In this document: positions 1 to 10,103 of the stretch, piece by piece | Numbering within the stretch: the stretch's first letter is position 1 | Layout: the number at the start of each line of letters is the position of its first letter | NCBI RefSeq assembly: GCF_963678635.1 | Contig: NC_087064.1 | Location: 64,969,548-65,033,547 of the forward strand | Origin: Symsagittifera roscoffensis | Taxonomy: Eukaryota; Xenacoelomorpha; Acoela; Convolutidae | DNA: 64,000 bases | Direction: 5' to 3' | Program-made: the position numbers and the translations under genes | Notes under the pieces: generated by a model | What the model saw: the letters and a program-made list of their open reading frames with translations, nothing else | What the model was told of the DNA's origin: nothing | The model's database searches: none

Positions 1-720
1 TTCTTGTTGTAGAATCTCCGTATCTCATCTAACTTCCTGTGGCTCTCTAGAGACTGCCTGGAACCATCCTCCTTTTCTATCCCAGTACTCTGGTATACGT
101 TCAAGATGACTGCTGAGACTCTCCTTTCCACCGTCTTGCTTCCGATTGCTCTTTGGTGACATGCTAGGATGGTACTATCAGTCATCATCGACATTATCCA
201 CCTCAAGAAACAGGTAGCATCTTTCCTCATTGCCAGACTCAAGCCTGAGTTATCCCTAGCAACGTGTTCCATCAGCACTTGATACAACTCTAGATTCTTG
301 CCTCCCAACTTCAACTTATCATACGACGTCAGTGTCTCTAACTCTATTCCCACCAGGCTCCACGCGAACATCAGTTGTCCTGCGGTTCTAATGAAGGGAT
401 TCGCCATCAACGGCGATGCCGATGAGGAGGTTCTCATCGCTTCTTCAAAATGATCCCTCAACAAGTTCTGCCAAGTTCTCTTCAGTTGGCTCCCCAATTC
501 CAATTTGTTGATATCAGCCCTCTGCTGGGTAGCCCAGTTGCGTCGTTTGCGTGACACTCCACTTTCGAGCTTCTTTAGGCAATCTTCCAATTCCTTCAAT
601 GTTTCCAGGGCCACCCACCATGGTCGGGAGGTGTTCCTCGTTTTATTCTTCTCAAGAGGATCGCTAATCACTTGCTTCCCAGTGGCCTGATGTTCATTTG
701 AGACCCATTCTTTGCCGACG
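1..720 (-). pseudogene. ORF-B segment C end and segment D start, copy 1 (runs off window)
   Basis: This continues ORF-B after a 1-bp deletion near 718-722 that ends the upstream open stretch at 668. In the frame used by copy 2 the reading passes through GEMRTSSS-like sequence without a stop: copy 1 reads FEEAMRTSSS at about 450-430, where copy 2 has a TAG for one Glu. The frame then stays open to base 1. The encoded region (KLKLGGKNLELYQV, then a conserved Thr-Cys-Phe-Leu-Arg-Trp stretch) matches copy 2 from about 44.5 to 45.0 kb. I recognise no domain. The continuity here is the evidence that segments C and D are one protein. Confidence 0.7.
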
Positions 721-3234
721 TTACTTCCCATGTCTGCCCGCTCGTGGATCCTCGTTTCATTTTTGTCCTCTGAGGCTTGAAGTCTTCTTCCGTTGTCGAG
801 CTGGTGGGGATCTCCATCTCTCTTTCTACCTCGAGCAGTTTCCTTGGTTCGTAGCTACTCTTGTAGGCTGCTGTCTTCCATCGTCCCAGAACCATGGGGG
901 CCGTCTCTCTCAAGTTTTTCTCCGAGACCGCATCCGCCGAAGGACTACCCAATCCCTCCACCTCTCTCTTCCTCTTGCGAGACCTCACGTCTTTATTTGG
1001 GGGCGTTGCCGTTATCATCACTGATTCAACTTCTTTGTCTCCATCCAACCCTTCCAACTCTTGCCTCCCCCCTGCTCGTGCCTTAAAGATATTAGTACTT
1101 TTAATTATATTACTAGTTTCGACCTTATCCCCCCTTACACCTTCAATTATTTTATTGACAGTTTTTTGTTTCAGAGTAGAGCTGTCTTTACATTCGTCCT
1201 CTTTGGTCTTCCGTGATGTCTTTCTCAACTCGACCATCTTGCTCAGCAGTTCTCCTCTAGCTTTCTCCTCCAGAACTGTCCCCATCACGACAGGCTCTCC
1301 GAACTTCACCACCAAGTCCCACAGCTCTTCCTTGAAATCATCCAATGTGATCCGCCATTCACTTCTTGATTGAAATCGCTCAAAAATTCTCGCCAAGCGT
1401 CCTCATCCAGAGTGCCTAGAAACGCATCCTTGTTTCCCTCGAAGGTGTTCTTCTCCCTTCCTTCTGCGCTCAGGAATATCATTCCCATATTAGGAGTCTC
1501 ACTCGTCAGTGGTAACTCTAGATTCTTGCGTGGAGATGAGGTCAGAGGTGGCGTGGCAGTGTCTGCCCAATTTTCTCCGCTCAGATCCTTCAACAGTTCT
1601 TGAGTGGTGAATTCCTCCTCTGATGGTTTTGGCTCCGGCGTGTTTCCCACTTCCATATCCTCTCCTGCCTCGCTGAGAGTCTCGTCCATGCTTTCCTCCC
1701 CTGATTCTACTCTTGTTCTCTCAAGAATTCTCCCGAATCGATCTTCTACAGGGCCGCTCCTTTTATCCCCAGGGGTGCCCACCAATAGGGGTGATGGTGT
1801 CGTCGGACCCGGTTTCTTGTACTCTGTCAGAGCCACATACAATGGGCCTGCTGCGTCCAGCTCCTTCCCCTCCTGTCTCATCTCCACTTGCTCCAGTCCG
1901 TAAGGTGCCCGGTATCTTCTCGTGGCAAACTTCATCTCGTCCTTTAGTGCAATGTGTCCTTCCTCCACGATCATCCTGTCATCATCCCACACCGGCAACA
2001 TAATCTCCAGACCCGCCCGCTCAAGTGTTCTCAAGACTTCTCGCACCTCGAATTTCGGGGGCATCAAGCCTCTCATTTTCTTTGCTTGAGTCGTCCACGA
2101 GTTTATTTTTATATCGCTAGTGTGAAAATAGACTGCTGCAGTGTAGCCGATGAATAGGGGATCCCAGCCTTCGGTGAATTCCCTCTGTTGCTCCTCAGCC
2201 GCTGCTCTCGCGAACAGGGACGGGACCACCAGGGAACTCTTCATTCCCAGGGTCATTGTCCTCACTGTTGGGAACTCTGGAATGCTTGTTGGTAGGACTT
2301 CCTTCTCCAGTATTGCCTCTAGCTCCCTCTCCACCAACTCAAAGCTCTTCTTCCATGCGGGAACTCTCAAGACCTCTTGTCCACTCGCCGTCAGGGGATT
2401 TAGGTTCCAGAACTTGGGGTAAGTTTCGATGGGGCCTTCGCGTTTACCTCCCATCCTACACTGCAGTTGTCCTCGGAAACTGTACACCATCAACTCTGCA
2501 TCCTTCACTTTTCCGAAGAGCACCGTGTTGCTAATTTGTGCCCTCAGCACCTCTTGCTGACACCAATTGAGTGTCGTCCCATCCAGTATACTTATGAGGC
2601 TCAAGTGGGTCACTGAGTAGCGATAAGCTGTCACCAGAGGGTCTGGAAACGCGTATGTCACGGCCGGTCCATAAATGCAGGTTACGACCTCCTCCAGCCC
2701 CCGGATTATCCCCATGGGGTCCGATCTCATTGCTAGGCACAGGTCTGTCAACAGAGGCATGCCCCCATTCACTTTCCTCCATTCATCTCGCGTCTTTGGG
2801 TTCTTCTCCTCACCAGTCAGGTGTCGGTTCTGCATCAGGAGGTACTGCACTAGCAGCGTCTTCATCCCGGCAGCACACTTATATGAATAGGTGTCAATGC
2901 TCGAGTGGGTTTTTCCCATCGACAGGGGCTCCCCATATTTCATTAGTCGATGAAATGACACCAGTTCACCATGAGTCAGAAGCACCAGTACCAAATATCC
3001 ATCAATCCGGAGTGTTTCCACGCCCCGACTGAACATGTACGCTGGACCCATATTGAATAGGTACCTCGGGTAAACCAGGTACAGTGCCAACAACAAGCTG
3101 ATGGGCATGTTCAGGATTTCTTGTATAAAGGCTCCAAAGATAGTCTCTTTTGCACTAAACACTCTAGCCATGAACTCCTTTCCCCAACAAGGACTCAAGA
3201 ACTCAATAATCTCGTGATCCCTCCTCGTCTTCAA
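668..3234 (-). pseudogene. ORF-B segment C, copy 1 (unrecognised accessory region)
   Basis: Two overlapping open stretches, 642 and 242 codons, belong to one frame: a 1-bp deletion near 1,360-1,370 shifts it relative to copy 2. The first half is globular, with conserved Trp, Tyr and Cys (for example TLRIDGYLVLVLLTHGEL, DLCLAMRSDP, SILDGTTLNWC). The second half is acidic and low complexity (EESMDETLSEAGEDMEVG) and then Lys/Arg rich (SRKRKREVE), which could be a nuclear localisation signal. The 642-codon stretch has no ATG at its start and is continuous with segment B upstream. I recognise no family. Short hydrophobic runs are not convincing membrane segments. Confidence 0.75.
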
Positions 3235-4997
3235 CTCACCCTTTGCGTGCTCCCTCCAGAATCCTCCAATTGTGACGCCTCGCTGGCCGCTGTGACGAAC
3301 CTGGCCACCGTCATTTCCCTTTTCTCGGCCACTTCCAGCTGCTCCTCAAGAAAATCCCAGATTTGCTTCACAAGAGGTGGAGCATTCTCCCTAATCTTCT
3401 CCGTAGCGTTTTCCAATCTTGGTGTCAGGAAGGGCCATCTGCCTCTTTCTTGTGTCAGTCGATTCACCATCGACTCCAGTTGCTTCTCCGTTGCGGCCAC
3501 GTTCTTCCTTTCATTGCTCGGTCCTCTAGACTTACTGGTGGAGCTTGTGATGGTTAACTCCATGCTTCGAAACCACAGGCTGGCCGTCAGGTGAGTTACT
3601 ATTGGATGATCATCCCCTATAGCCGGACTGAGCTTGAGTTGCCTGGCGAAGTTTGATATCTCCAGCAAGAGGACCTCGTCCAATGCAATGAGGATATCTG
3701 CCAACTCGTAGAAGCCCCTCAACGCGTGGGACACATCCGCCCACGCCGCCGCCAGTTCTGACTTGCGAAGTCTCAAGTTCGTCGGTTGCAACTCCCGATT
3801 GGGAGCTGCCATAAGGATACGCCACTCATTCCCTTCAGCTATCAAGATCAAGACCGCATATACAAATTGCAGAGCGGGAGGCATGCTCGCGTACCCGGGG
3901 GACGTCGTGAACACCACTCTTGTTTTGGAACCAAATCGTGAGGTAACGTTCTCCTGTACCTCATTCATCGCTGCAAATAACGTCTGGATAGCTTCCCCGA
4001 TTCTCTTTGGCGCTGGTTCATCACCCTTGAGCTGCTCAAGAAACCCCGTCGCATGCAGGTGGTCATTCATTCCCGCAAACAGTAGTAGCTCGGGCTCGCA
4101 AGGCATCTCCGATTTTATTGCCACCACCAAGGTTAACATTTCGTTCAGCTCCGCTCCCGGTAGTGACTATATCAAAGTTTCCGGCCAAAACAACTTGGGA
4201 GACGTTCCCGAGAAGTCCGATCCCGCTATGATGACCACCCTTGCAGCGGCTGGATCTGCTCTGTCATAAACTGCCAAGGTCTTGGCCAATTGGGTGTTCC
4301 CGCAGGGTTTTCCGTATCTAGGATCGTCTGCCAACCTCGTACCTTCATAAGCGGCGTCCGGCAGTTCCATTTCCCTTGGGTCCAACAGTTTGTCCACCAC
4401 TCTCAACTGTGCTGGAGTTGCCAACCTAATTCTTGCAATGCTTGTTCGATGCTTGGGAGGCTTCACCACGAGTCCCGGACTCCCCAGCAACTTGAAAGGC
4501 CTGTAATTGATGGGTCCCATGACCAATTTGGTGGGAATCCCTGTCAGATCCGCCGTCTCCATTATTTTCGCTCTTGGGAAATGCGTCTCGTGAGCCTTCA
4601 ACCAGTCCACGCACTGGTGTCTACCCAAGTCTTCATGTGACACTCGCTCAAGACCCAAAGCTTCCGCCAACTCTTGCCTGCACTCCAGATCTTCCAAGTC
4701 CAGCTCTTTCACCTTCTCCACATATCTCGAACTACTGGTCTCCGCTGGCCTCTCCACCCTCTTGTTCTCCACCACCACCACCGAGGATATTACCGAACCC
4801 TGAGGTGTTGATGACGTTGCCTCCTCGGCCTCCATGGGTGCTGCGCCTGGTAACCTGGTCCGGCTGCTCCTCGAGCTGTCTCTAGAATCGGCCGTCGCTC
4901 CCAGGCGACTGAATAAAGCTCTTGGATTGAAGAAAGGTGGATTTGGGGGTGGCCCGAACGTGACTTGGGCCGTCTCTAGCAACTCTGCCTCTAGCAA
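3231..4997 (-). pseudogene. ORF-B segment B, copy 1 (possible degenerate second SGNH-like fold)
   Basis: Open stretches of 276 and 302 codons are contiguous in copy 2. The start is Pro/Ser rich (TFGPPPNPPFF), followed by a charged helix region and a globular part. Near 4,190-4,220 it reads VVIIAGSDF, and near 4,062-4,076 LLLFAGMNDHLH. The spacing and the G-x-N-D pattern resemble SGNH blocks I and III, but GDS is GSD and no block V is obvious, so a second SGNH-like fold is only an inference. The 3' end differs from copy 2 by one small insertion, which creates the false stop before segment C. Confidence 0.65.
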
Positions 4998-5768
4998 CTC
5001 TGCAACGCGCTTATGTGCTTTTGAAAGACATCATTCAACCACTCTACTCCCCTGGGCCTGTCAAAGTGAATCCCGTCTGAGGATGCGTCGTCGGGGAAAA
5101 CAGATTGCTCCATCTGCTCGGCTACGTCCAGTAATCCAACGGGGAGGACACTCCTTCGATGTGTTTGCCTGATTATTTCGTTCAAGTTTCGCACCTTCGT
5201 GTTCATCTCCATCGCGTGTTGGTCCGCCTTCACGTTGTAAGGAATGGTTACACACCGTGAGAATGGCAGGATCCATTTGAATCCGCAATTCCTCAAGGAT
5301 GCAGCTCATCTTGTCATGTAGCCTCGTCACCTTTCTGGCCTCCCCCCTGGACACGTCATTCGTCCCAATCATTAGAGTTACCGTGTACACTCTTGCCATC
5401 CCTAGCATCTCAAGTGTTGCCAACATCTGTGGCGTCGCAGCTCCAGCAAAACTCAAGATCCCCGTTTGCCAATGTGATTGAATCCGGGTCAGCACCCGCA
5501 GCAGGCTGTCCCCTACGATCAGGTGGACCGCCCCCACTGGCACACGTGGCTGCGTGAGGTATTCCATCCAAGCCGCGACATGGAAGCAATTCCTCCTGAC
5601 TCTCTGTGCTGTGCTCCAATCCATACGATTGTGCCTGTGGTATCTGCCTTCTGTGTTCTTCTTGTAGCTTGAGATCATCACACTCCTGATAGGTTGCTCC
5701 CTCCACGTCGGGGGTAGCTCCACTCTTGCTGGACTCTCACGATTCCTTAGCAGTAGCCTCTCGTTCAA
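4991..5768 (-). pseudogene. SGNH/GDSL hydrolase domain of ORF-B, copy 1
   Basis: The domain carries every SGNH hallmark. Block I is LIVGDSLL (nucleophile Ser near 5,505-5,507). Block II Gly is in LSFAGAATPQML. Block III is LMIGTNDVS (Asn near 5,358-5,360). Block V is SDGIHFD (Asp and His near 5,066-5,077). SGNH enzymes are serine esterases/lipases; related domains occur in ORF1 of CR1/L2-type non-LTR elements, while I know of none standard in Ty3/gypsy. A 1-nt insertion after AILTVC puts block V in another frame. Copy 2 breaks near the same place by its own deletion, so the ancestral domain was intact. It is in frame with the coiled coil upstream. Confidence 0.85.
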
Positions 5769-5777
5769 TTCGTTCAG

Positions 5778-6317
5778 TCATGACGAGCTACCGCTCACCT
5801 GACTACCACTCGGGGTTGAACTTGGGGTACACCCAGGCAGCGCGACGTCCATCAATGGGCGTATTGTTTGTGTCTCTAGGCCACGCAGGGAGGACGTTGA
5901 TTCAGTTGGTATCCACACCTCCAACCCCTCATTCATATGCTCCTGAGCCGCGCGGTCAAGGTTAAATCGTCCCTTCGATCTGGGAGCTTCGTCCACCTCC
6001 ATACGCGACTCTGGCCTTGAGCCGGTAACCATTCGCTCCTTGGGCCTAGCCCCTTTCTGCATATCGAGCTCGCGTTGTCGTTGCCGGATTCTCTCAAGTT
6101 CCGACTTCAGCTGCTCACAATTCGCGGCAATCTCTCGTACTCTTTGTTCTTGTAGATGCTCGGCTTTCAGCATCTCAAGCTCCCTCCGCGCTTGGTCCTT
6201 TTCGACGACCGCTTGATCTCTCTCCAGTTTTGCCTGATCTCTCTCAAGCTCCGCTTGATCCCGGTCGAGGTTAGCTTTGTTCCTCTCCCGCTGAGTCCTC
6301 TCAAGCTCTCTCTTCAT
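5778..6317 (-). CDS. Coiled-coil segment of ORF-B, copy 1
   Basis: The 179-codon open stretch begins with Lys/Arg/Glu-rich heptads: DRDQAEL, ERDQAKL, ERDQAVV and EKDQARR repeat in register, then a longer helix (ELERIRQRQRELDMQK). The C-terminal third is polar and Ser/Pro rich. It probably oligomerises the protein. The stop at 5,778 is a single TGA where copy 2 has an Arg codon, and the SGNH stretch downstream is in the same frame, so coiled coil and hydrolase formed one polypeptide. The ATG at 6,317 exists only because of a roughly 19-bp deletion relative to copy 2. Confidence 0.8.
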   Translation of the reverse strand: MKRELERTQRERNKANLDRDQAELERDQAKLERDQAVVEKDQARRELEMLKAEHLQEQRVREIAANCEQLKSELERIRQRQRELDMQKGARPKERMVTGSRPESRMEVDEAPRSKGRFNLDRAAQEHMNEGLEVWIPTESTSSLRGLETQTIRPLMDVALPGCTPSSTPSGSQVSGSSS

Positions 6318-6736
6318 AGTACTGAGGTTTGTTGCGCTCGCGTCATTGATGGCATCTTACTCGTGCTTTGGCATGTAGATCTTGCTGATGGTCTGATCGG
6401 TAGTGGGAACTCCCCTGCTCCATACTCGGTGTTGTTACTCAAGCCAGGGTTCCTTGCCAAGTCGAATCCCCTTATTCCTCCATCCACATTCCAGGACAGC
6501 CATCTGGTTTGCTCTTGATTGGATATTCTATCAGTGGTGTATTCGACCATTAGAACCGCTTCTGTTGCAGACTCCCGACATCCGCCCTGTTCTTCCAATT
6601 GGAGGATGGCGTTCAGCATCACCGCCATTCTCTCGTCCACTTGAGTGTAATCCAGATCCCTCAGGCGTCTGTATAACTCATCAAGTGTGGGCCTTTTTAG
6701 AGCCGATGGCATGGACTTCCAGAATCGATCTGCCAT
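6314..6736 (-). CDS. N-terminal head of ORF-B, copy 1
   Basis: This opens with an ATG and MADRFWKSM, conserved in copy 2 at 38,424, so this is the likely ORF-B start. The next 40 residues (LKRPTLDELYRRLRDLDYTQ) are nearly identical between copies; the rest is variable. I recognise no domain and see no signal peptide. In copy 2 this head reads straight into the coiled coil, whereas here a short deletion at 6,310-6,330 makes a premature stop. Confidence 0.7.
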   Translation of the reverse strand: MADRFWKSMPSALKRPTLDELYRRLRDLDYTQVDERMAVMLNAILQLEEQGGCRESATEAVLMVEYTTDRISNQEQTRWLSWNVDGGIRGFDLARNPGLSNNTEYGAGEFPLPIRPSARSTCQSTSKMPSMTRAQQTSVL

Positions 6737-6764
6737 TTCTATAATTTCTAGATGATCTTGAGTA

Positions 6765-6833
6765 TTAGCAGCTTGTGAATTACCTTAGCAACTTGTGAAT
6801 TACCTTAGCAACTTGTGAATTACCTTAGCAACT
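6765..6833 (-). repeat. 20-bp tandem repeat, about 3.5 units
   Basis: The unit TTAGCAACTTGTGAATTACC is repeated head to tail just before ORF-B. It is absent from copy 2, so it is probably a local expansion. Confidence 0.9.
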
Positions 6834-6946
6834 TGAGTACTTGAGAATTATTTTTTGAAGCGTTGTTGAACAATGTGTTCGTTCAAGAACTTCCTTTCTT
6901 TCAATTAAATGTAGTTGGGTAGTCAATTTGACTTTACCAAATCAAT

Positions 6947-6958
6947 CTGAAAGTAACA
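6947..6958 (-). promoter_or_regulatory. Candidate 3' splice site before ORF-B, copy 1
   Basis: On the minus strand the sequence is TGTTACTTTCAG followed by ATTGATTTGG. Copy 2 has a T-tract, CAG and ATTGATCTG at the homologous place. It lies 211 nt upstream of the ORF-B ATG. The role is inferred: a spliced subgenomic RNA would bring ORF-B near a cap, as for retroviral env. Confidence 0.4.
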
Positions 6959-7223
6959 CTTGGTTTTTAGACTAACATGCTATGTTCCTAACCTAAAACC
7001 CCCCTTGCCACTATAGTTAAAACCCTTTCCTTTTCGTTCTACTAAAATAGTTCAATTGGAAATTTTCTAAAAGCATGCTGATTCATTTTATGTTTTAGCA
7101 CCATCAATCCTGTAAAATTTAACTGTAATGACAATCACCTTTAAAAACCTTTTATCTGTTCTGTACCCCAACACCTAACTCGAGATCCCTTCATACCCAA
7201 CTCGAGACCCCCATGTACCCGAC

Positions 7224-8021
7224 TCAGGCGATGCTCAAGTAGTATTTCTTGTGAAGATGTACCATTATCTCCGTTTCCGCGAAGACCACGTGTAGGATAG
7301 CGTACAATTCCCTTGGGCTCAATTTGCCCCTGTTCGGGTCATACACCGGCATTGAGACCTCCATTATCCTTTTTTCAATCATGAAGTCTCATAGTCTTGT
7401 TAGTGCCAACATCACGTGTTCAGGATTGATCGTGTTCCTGTCATTGACCCTCGTCACTAGGAAGCACAGGTATTTGCCCGGGACTTGTGCTAATGATGGT
7501 GGAAGCGCAGCCATTCCTCACAGCCCCGGTCTCTGTCTAAACGAAAACTCCACGTTCTGGTACTCTCTCTTAAAGTCAGCCTCCAGTCTTGATTTGAAAC
7601 TCATATTCGCCGTGATACAGATTGCGCTAGTCCTGTCTGACAGAATGAAGTCACTATCCGTTATCAGGATATTTTCCGAGTATTCGTTTGGTATTTCGAA
7701 CTTCGTTTTGAAATTCCGTCCTATGGTAGGCTCGGCCTCCTCCCCGTCCAGTTCCAGTCCGCTCGTTTCTCTCACTTCCCTGAGTTTCTTTATCATCAAA
7801 TTTTCGGTGTGGGTAAGTTCTACCCCCACTCTCCGGACAAAAATATTTATAGACGTCCCCGTCGATGATGCTGGGTCTGAATTATCTGGCGGAATGTCGA
7901 GCGGCCTGTCTGTTTCCGTCCAGCCGAAGAGAGGAATTTCCGTTTTCATGTGCTTTCCCGCTGATATGTCAACTTGTTGTATGCTTTGTCCTTCGTCGCT
8001 TCCGTTCTTGACATCGCGCAT
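7224..8021 (-). pseudogene. Macro-like (OARD1/Poa1p type) C-terminal domain of ORF-A, copy 1
   Basis: After a linker the sequence reads ILITDSDFILSDRTSAICIT, then a helix SRLEADFKREYQNVE, and later MEVSMPVYDPNRGKL and a C-terminus ending YYLSIA before TGA. Order and spacing resemble OARD1/Poa1p macro domains (N-terminal strand, the helix after the acceptor loop, YxxxLVTK strand, loop after the SMP strand, final strand), which bind or hydrolyse ADP-ribose. The usual GCGLD loop is replaced by DPNRGKL, so activity is doubtful. A frameshift near 7,518 breaks the domain; copy 2 is open through the same point. A TGA near 8,030 separates it from the integrase linker. Confidence 0.6.
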
Positions 8022-8183
8022 CCATTCTCATATCGTCAGGTTCGTATTCTCCCTCCTCTCTATCTCGCTCTGTTCCAAATCCGTCTCCCACTCCGGTGTC
8101 GAGTAACCTTCCTGTGGGTAGTGTTCATTATCGTTGATGATTTGCCATTCATCATCTGCCGCCAGTTCGCCCACACTTAGTAG

Positions 8184-8888
8184 CTATTTGCTTAGGTCGT
8201 CGGGCTGTATCTTATCAATCAGGAGATCGTCCCCATACCTGTTGTACCTCATGCCTGTTCGTTTGCGATTGCCACTCCTTGTCCCCGCTGGTATTGATAA
8301 GTCTGGTTCTGTCCACTTCGGCACCTCACCTTTTTCCGGATCATTCCAGTCTTCTTCCACAAAAGATTCCGCTTCAGAGTCCGCATCTATTTTTTCTTTG
8401 TCATCCAAACTCAAGTTCTCATTGCCATCATTCTTCTCTCTGATGCCTTTTTCGTTCACTTCACATGCTGGCTCCACCAGTAGGTACTCGAGTCCTTCCA
8501 TGTCCTTTGGTATACACCAGTCCTCTGGGGATGGGACATGAGGCTTCAGATTTTCATAATGTGCTGCTCCACCAGTACTCAAGCGGTAGAACCGTCCTTG
8601 TTGATGTACTTCCGTTACCATGAATGGTCCTCTCCATTTCTTGAGTAGTTTTCTTGTCCCTCTGGGCGGTATGACATTCTGGAAAACCCACACGTACTGG
8701 CCCACCTCATATGGCTTCGCCTGTAATATCCTTTGAGCATATTTCTTGCGCTGTCTCATTTGTGCTTGCGCAGTGTTCCTCCTGCATAGCTCGTTTAGTT
8801 CCTGCTGTCTCCTGATTTTTTCTTTCACGTAAGCTTGAGGCGACGTCCTCTTCCCTTCATATTCCGGGTAAAAGAATGTCAGGGGCAT
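8184..8888 (-). CDS. Integrase C-terminal (GPY/F-like) region and acidic linker, copy 1
   Basis: The 234-codon stretch starts at the integrase C-terminal side: a basic helix rich in Gln/Arg, then YVWVFQNVIPPRG, KLLKKWRGPFMVTEV and HYENLKPHVPS. This is the GPY/F-like module that follows the catalytic core in many Ty3/gypsy integrases. Next comes an acidic tail and NRKRTGMRYNRYGDD. It is out of frame with the catalytic core only because of a CT microsatellite expansion at 8,891-8,914. Copy 2 shows the continuation into the macro-like region. Confidence 0.8.
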   Translation of the reverse strand: MPLTFFYPEYEGKRTSPQAYVKEKIRRQQELNELCRRNTAQAQMRQRKKYAQRILQAKPYEVGQYVWVFQNVIPPRGTRKLLKKWRGPFMVTEVHQQGRFYRLSTGGAAHYENLKPHVPSPEDWCIPKDMEGLEYLLVEPACEVNEKGIREKNDGNENLSLDDKEKIDADSEAESFVEEDWNDPEKGEVPKWTEPDLSIPAGTRSGNRKRTGMRYNRYGDDLLIDKIQPDDLSK

Positions 8889-10103
8889 TGCTCTCTCTCT
8901 CTCTCTCTCTCTCTGCCTGTCAACATCATGAAAGGACTGATGCCCGTTGTTGAGTGTTGAGTACTGTTGTACACCCCTACGAGTTGCGGCAGATATTTAT
9001 CCCAGTCTGTCATGTACCTTGAGCAGTATACCCTCAGCATATTCACCAACGTTCTATTCTGTCTCTCTACCAGCCCGTTGGGGTGCTTGAGCAATGTGTG
9101 ACCTCTTCATTAATTCTTTAGTCAAATCCCCCACAAAGGCTTTGCCGTTGTCTGACTGAAAAGTCATCGGACAACCATACCTCGATATCCAATAGGTTAT
9201 CAGGTGGTCACAAGTCTCCTCTGCCGAGGCTGTTTGACACGGCACCGCTTCTGCCAGTTTTGTGAAGTGGTCTATTATAACCAGTATCTGGTTATACCCC
9301 GACTCCGTCGTGCAAATCTTTTGATCGTCTATCTGCACCACTTCATTAAATTCTGAGCTTTCCACCGACTTGAGTGGGAATTTCATCTTCCTTGGGTCTT
9401 TCACTTTCAGGCATGCCAGGCTAGCATTCACCCATCTCTCGCAAGCTTTCCTCAATCCTGGCCAATCGAACCTGTGAAGTATTCTTTGTTGCACCTTGTC
9501 TATCCCCTGGTGCCCCATTTGATCGTGCGATCTGAACAGCACCTCTGTCTGATACAATTGTGGTAATATGATGAGGTTGTGCTTGTGTAATATCTTCTCC
9601 TCATCTTTTCTCTTGCATGCTACCACCCCGTCAGCTGTGTGATAGAGTAAATCTTTCCTTTCTTTGTAGAACTGGCTCAGGATCTTGTAGCTGTCTTCTT
9701 CAAGTTCCCCTTTCTCCTTGAACCCCGTTCGGATCCATTTGGAGAGGTTACTTGTCATCTTGTCATTCTTTTGGGCTCTTATCAGGTCCGACAGCCTATA
9801 TCTCGCTTTGACATGTTCCTTTAGTGCCATGATCTGTCCATTCGTTTCCCCAGGGTTGTGGATGTCGTCGTTCAGCTTCACGCATATTATCCTCTTCATG
9901 ATCTTCATATCATCTTCTGGCACCAGATTTGATCTGACATTTGAGTTGCATGATAGTTCCCTGAATGGTTTCCTCGAAACTGCAATTCTTTCAAGTTCTT
10001 CGCTTCCTCGTACTTCTTGTACGTCCAAGTTGTACGTTCCTGAGGACGGATGTGTTTGTAATTCCGTGTCGCGGTGTCTAATCTTCTCTTCTGCCAATAT
10101 CAT
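8879..10103 (-). pseudogene. Integrase N-terminal and catalytic core, copy 1
   Basis: The N-terminal part carries an HHCC-type zinc region (RSHDQMGHQG, then CERW and a second Cys). The core has the first Asp in VQIDDQ, the second in FQSDNGKAF and the Glu in GLVERQN. In copy 2 the second Asp and Glu are 35 residues apart (DX35E). A deletion near 9,090 removes the Tyr-His-Pro-Gln part before GLVERQN, and a microsatellite disrupts the end. The enzyme would have inserted the cDNA. It follows directly from the RNase H linker: ATG 10,103 overlaps the previous stop by 4 nt. Confidence 0.88.
8891..8914. repeat. (CT)12 microsatellite inside integrase
   Basis: Twelve CT units (GA on the coding strand) replace the short GGGGAGAGAG stretch found in copy 2, shifting the reading frame of the integrase C-terminal region. 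Confidence 0.95.

Larger units (their letters stand above)
6740..7223 (-). other. Spacer between ORF-A and ORF-B, copy 1
   Basis: A non-coding stretch lies between the ORF-A stop (TGA near 7,224) and the ORF-B ATG (6,736). It is alignable in part with 37,914-38,423 of copy 2, notably around ATTGATTTGGTAAAG and an AAAACATAAAATGA block. It contains the candidate 3' splice site and a 20-bp tandem repeat listed separately. Confidence 0.6.

Noticed and set aside
7324-8106. 260-codon plus-strand frame
   Set aside because: It is antisense to the macro-like region, whose minus-strand protein is conserved in copy 2.
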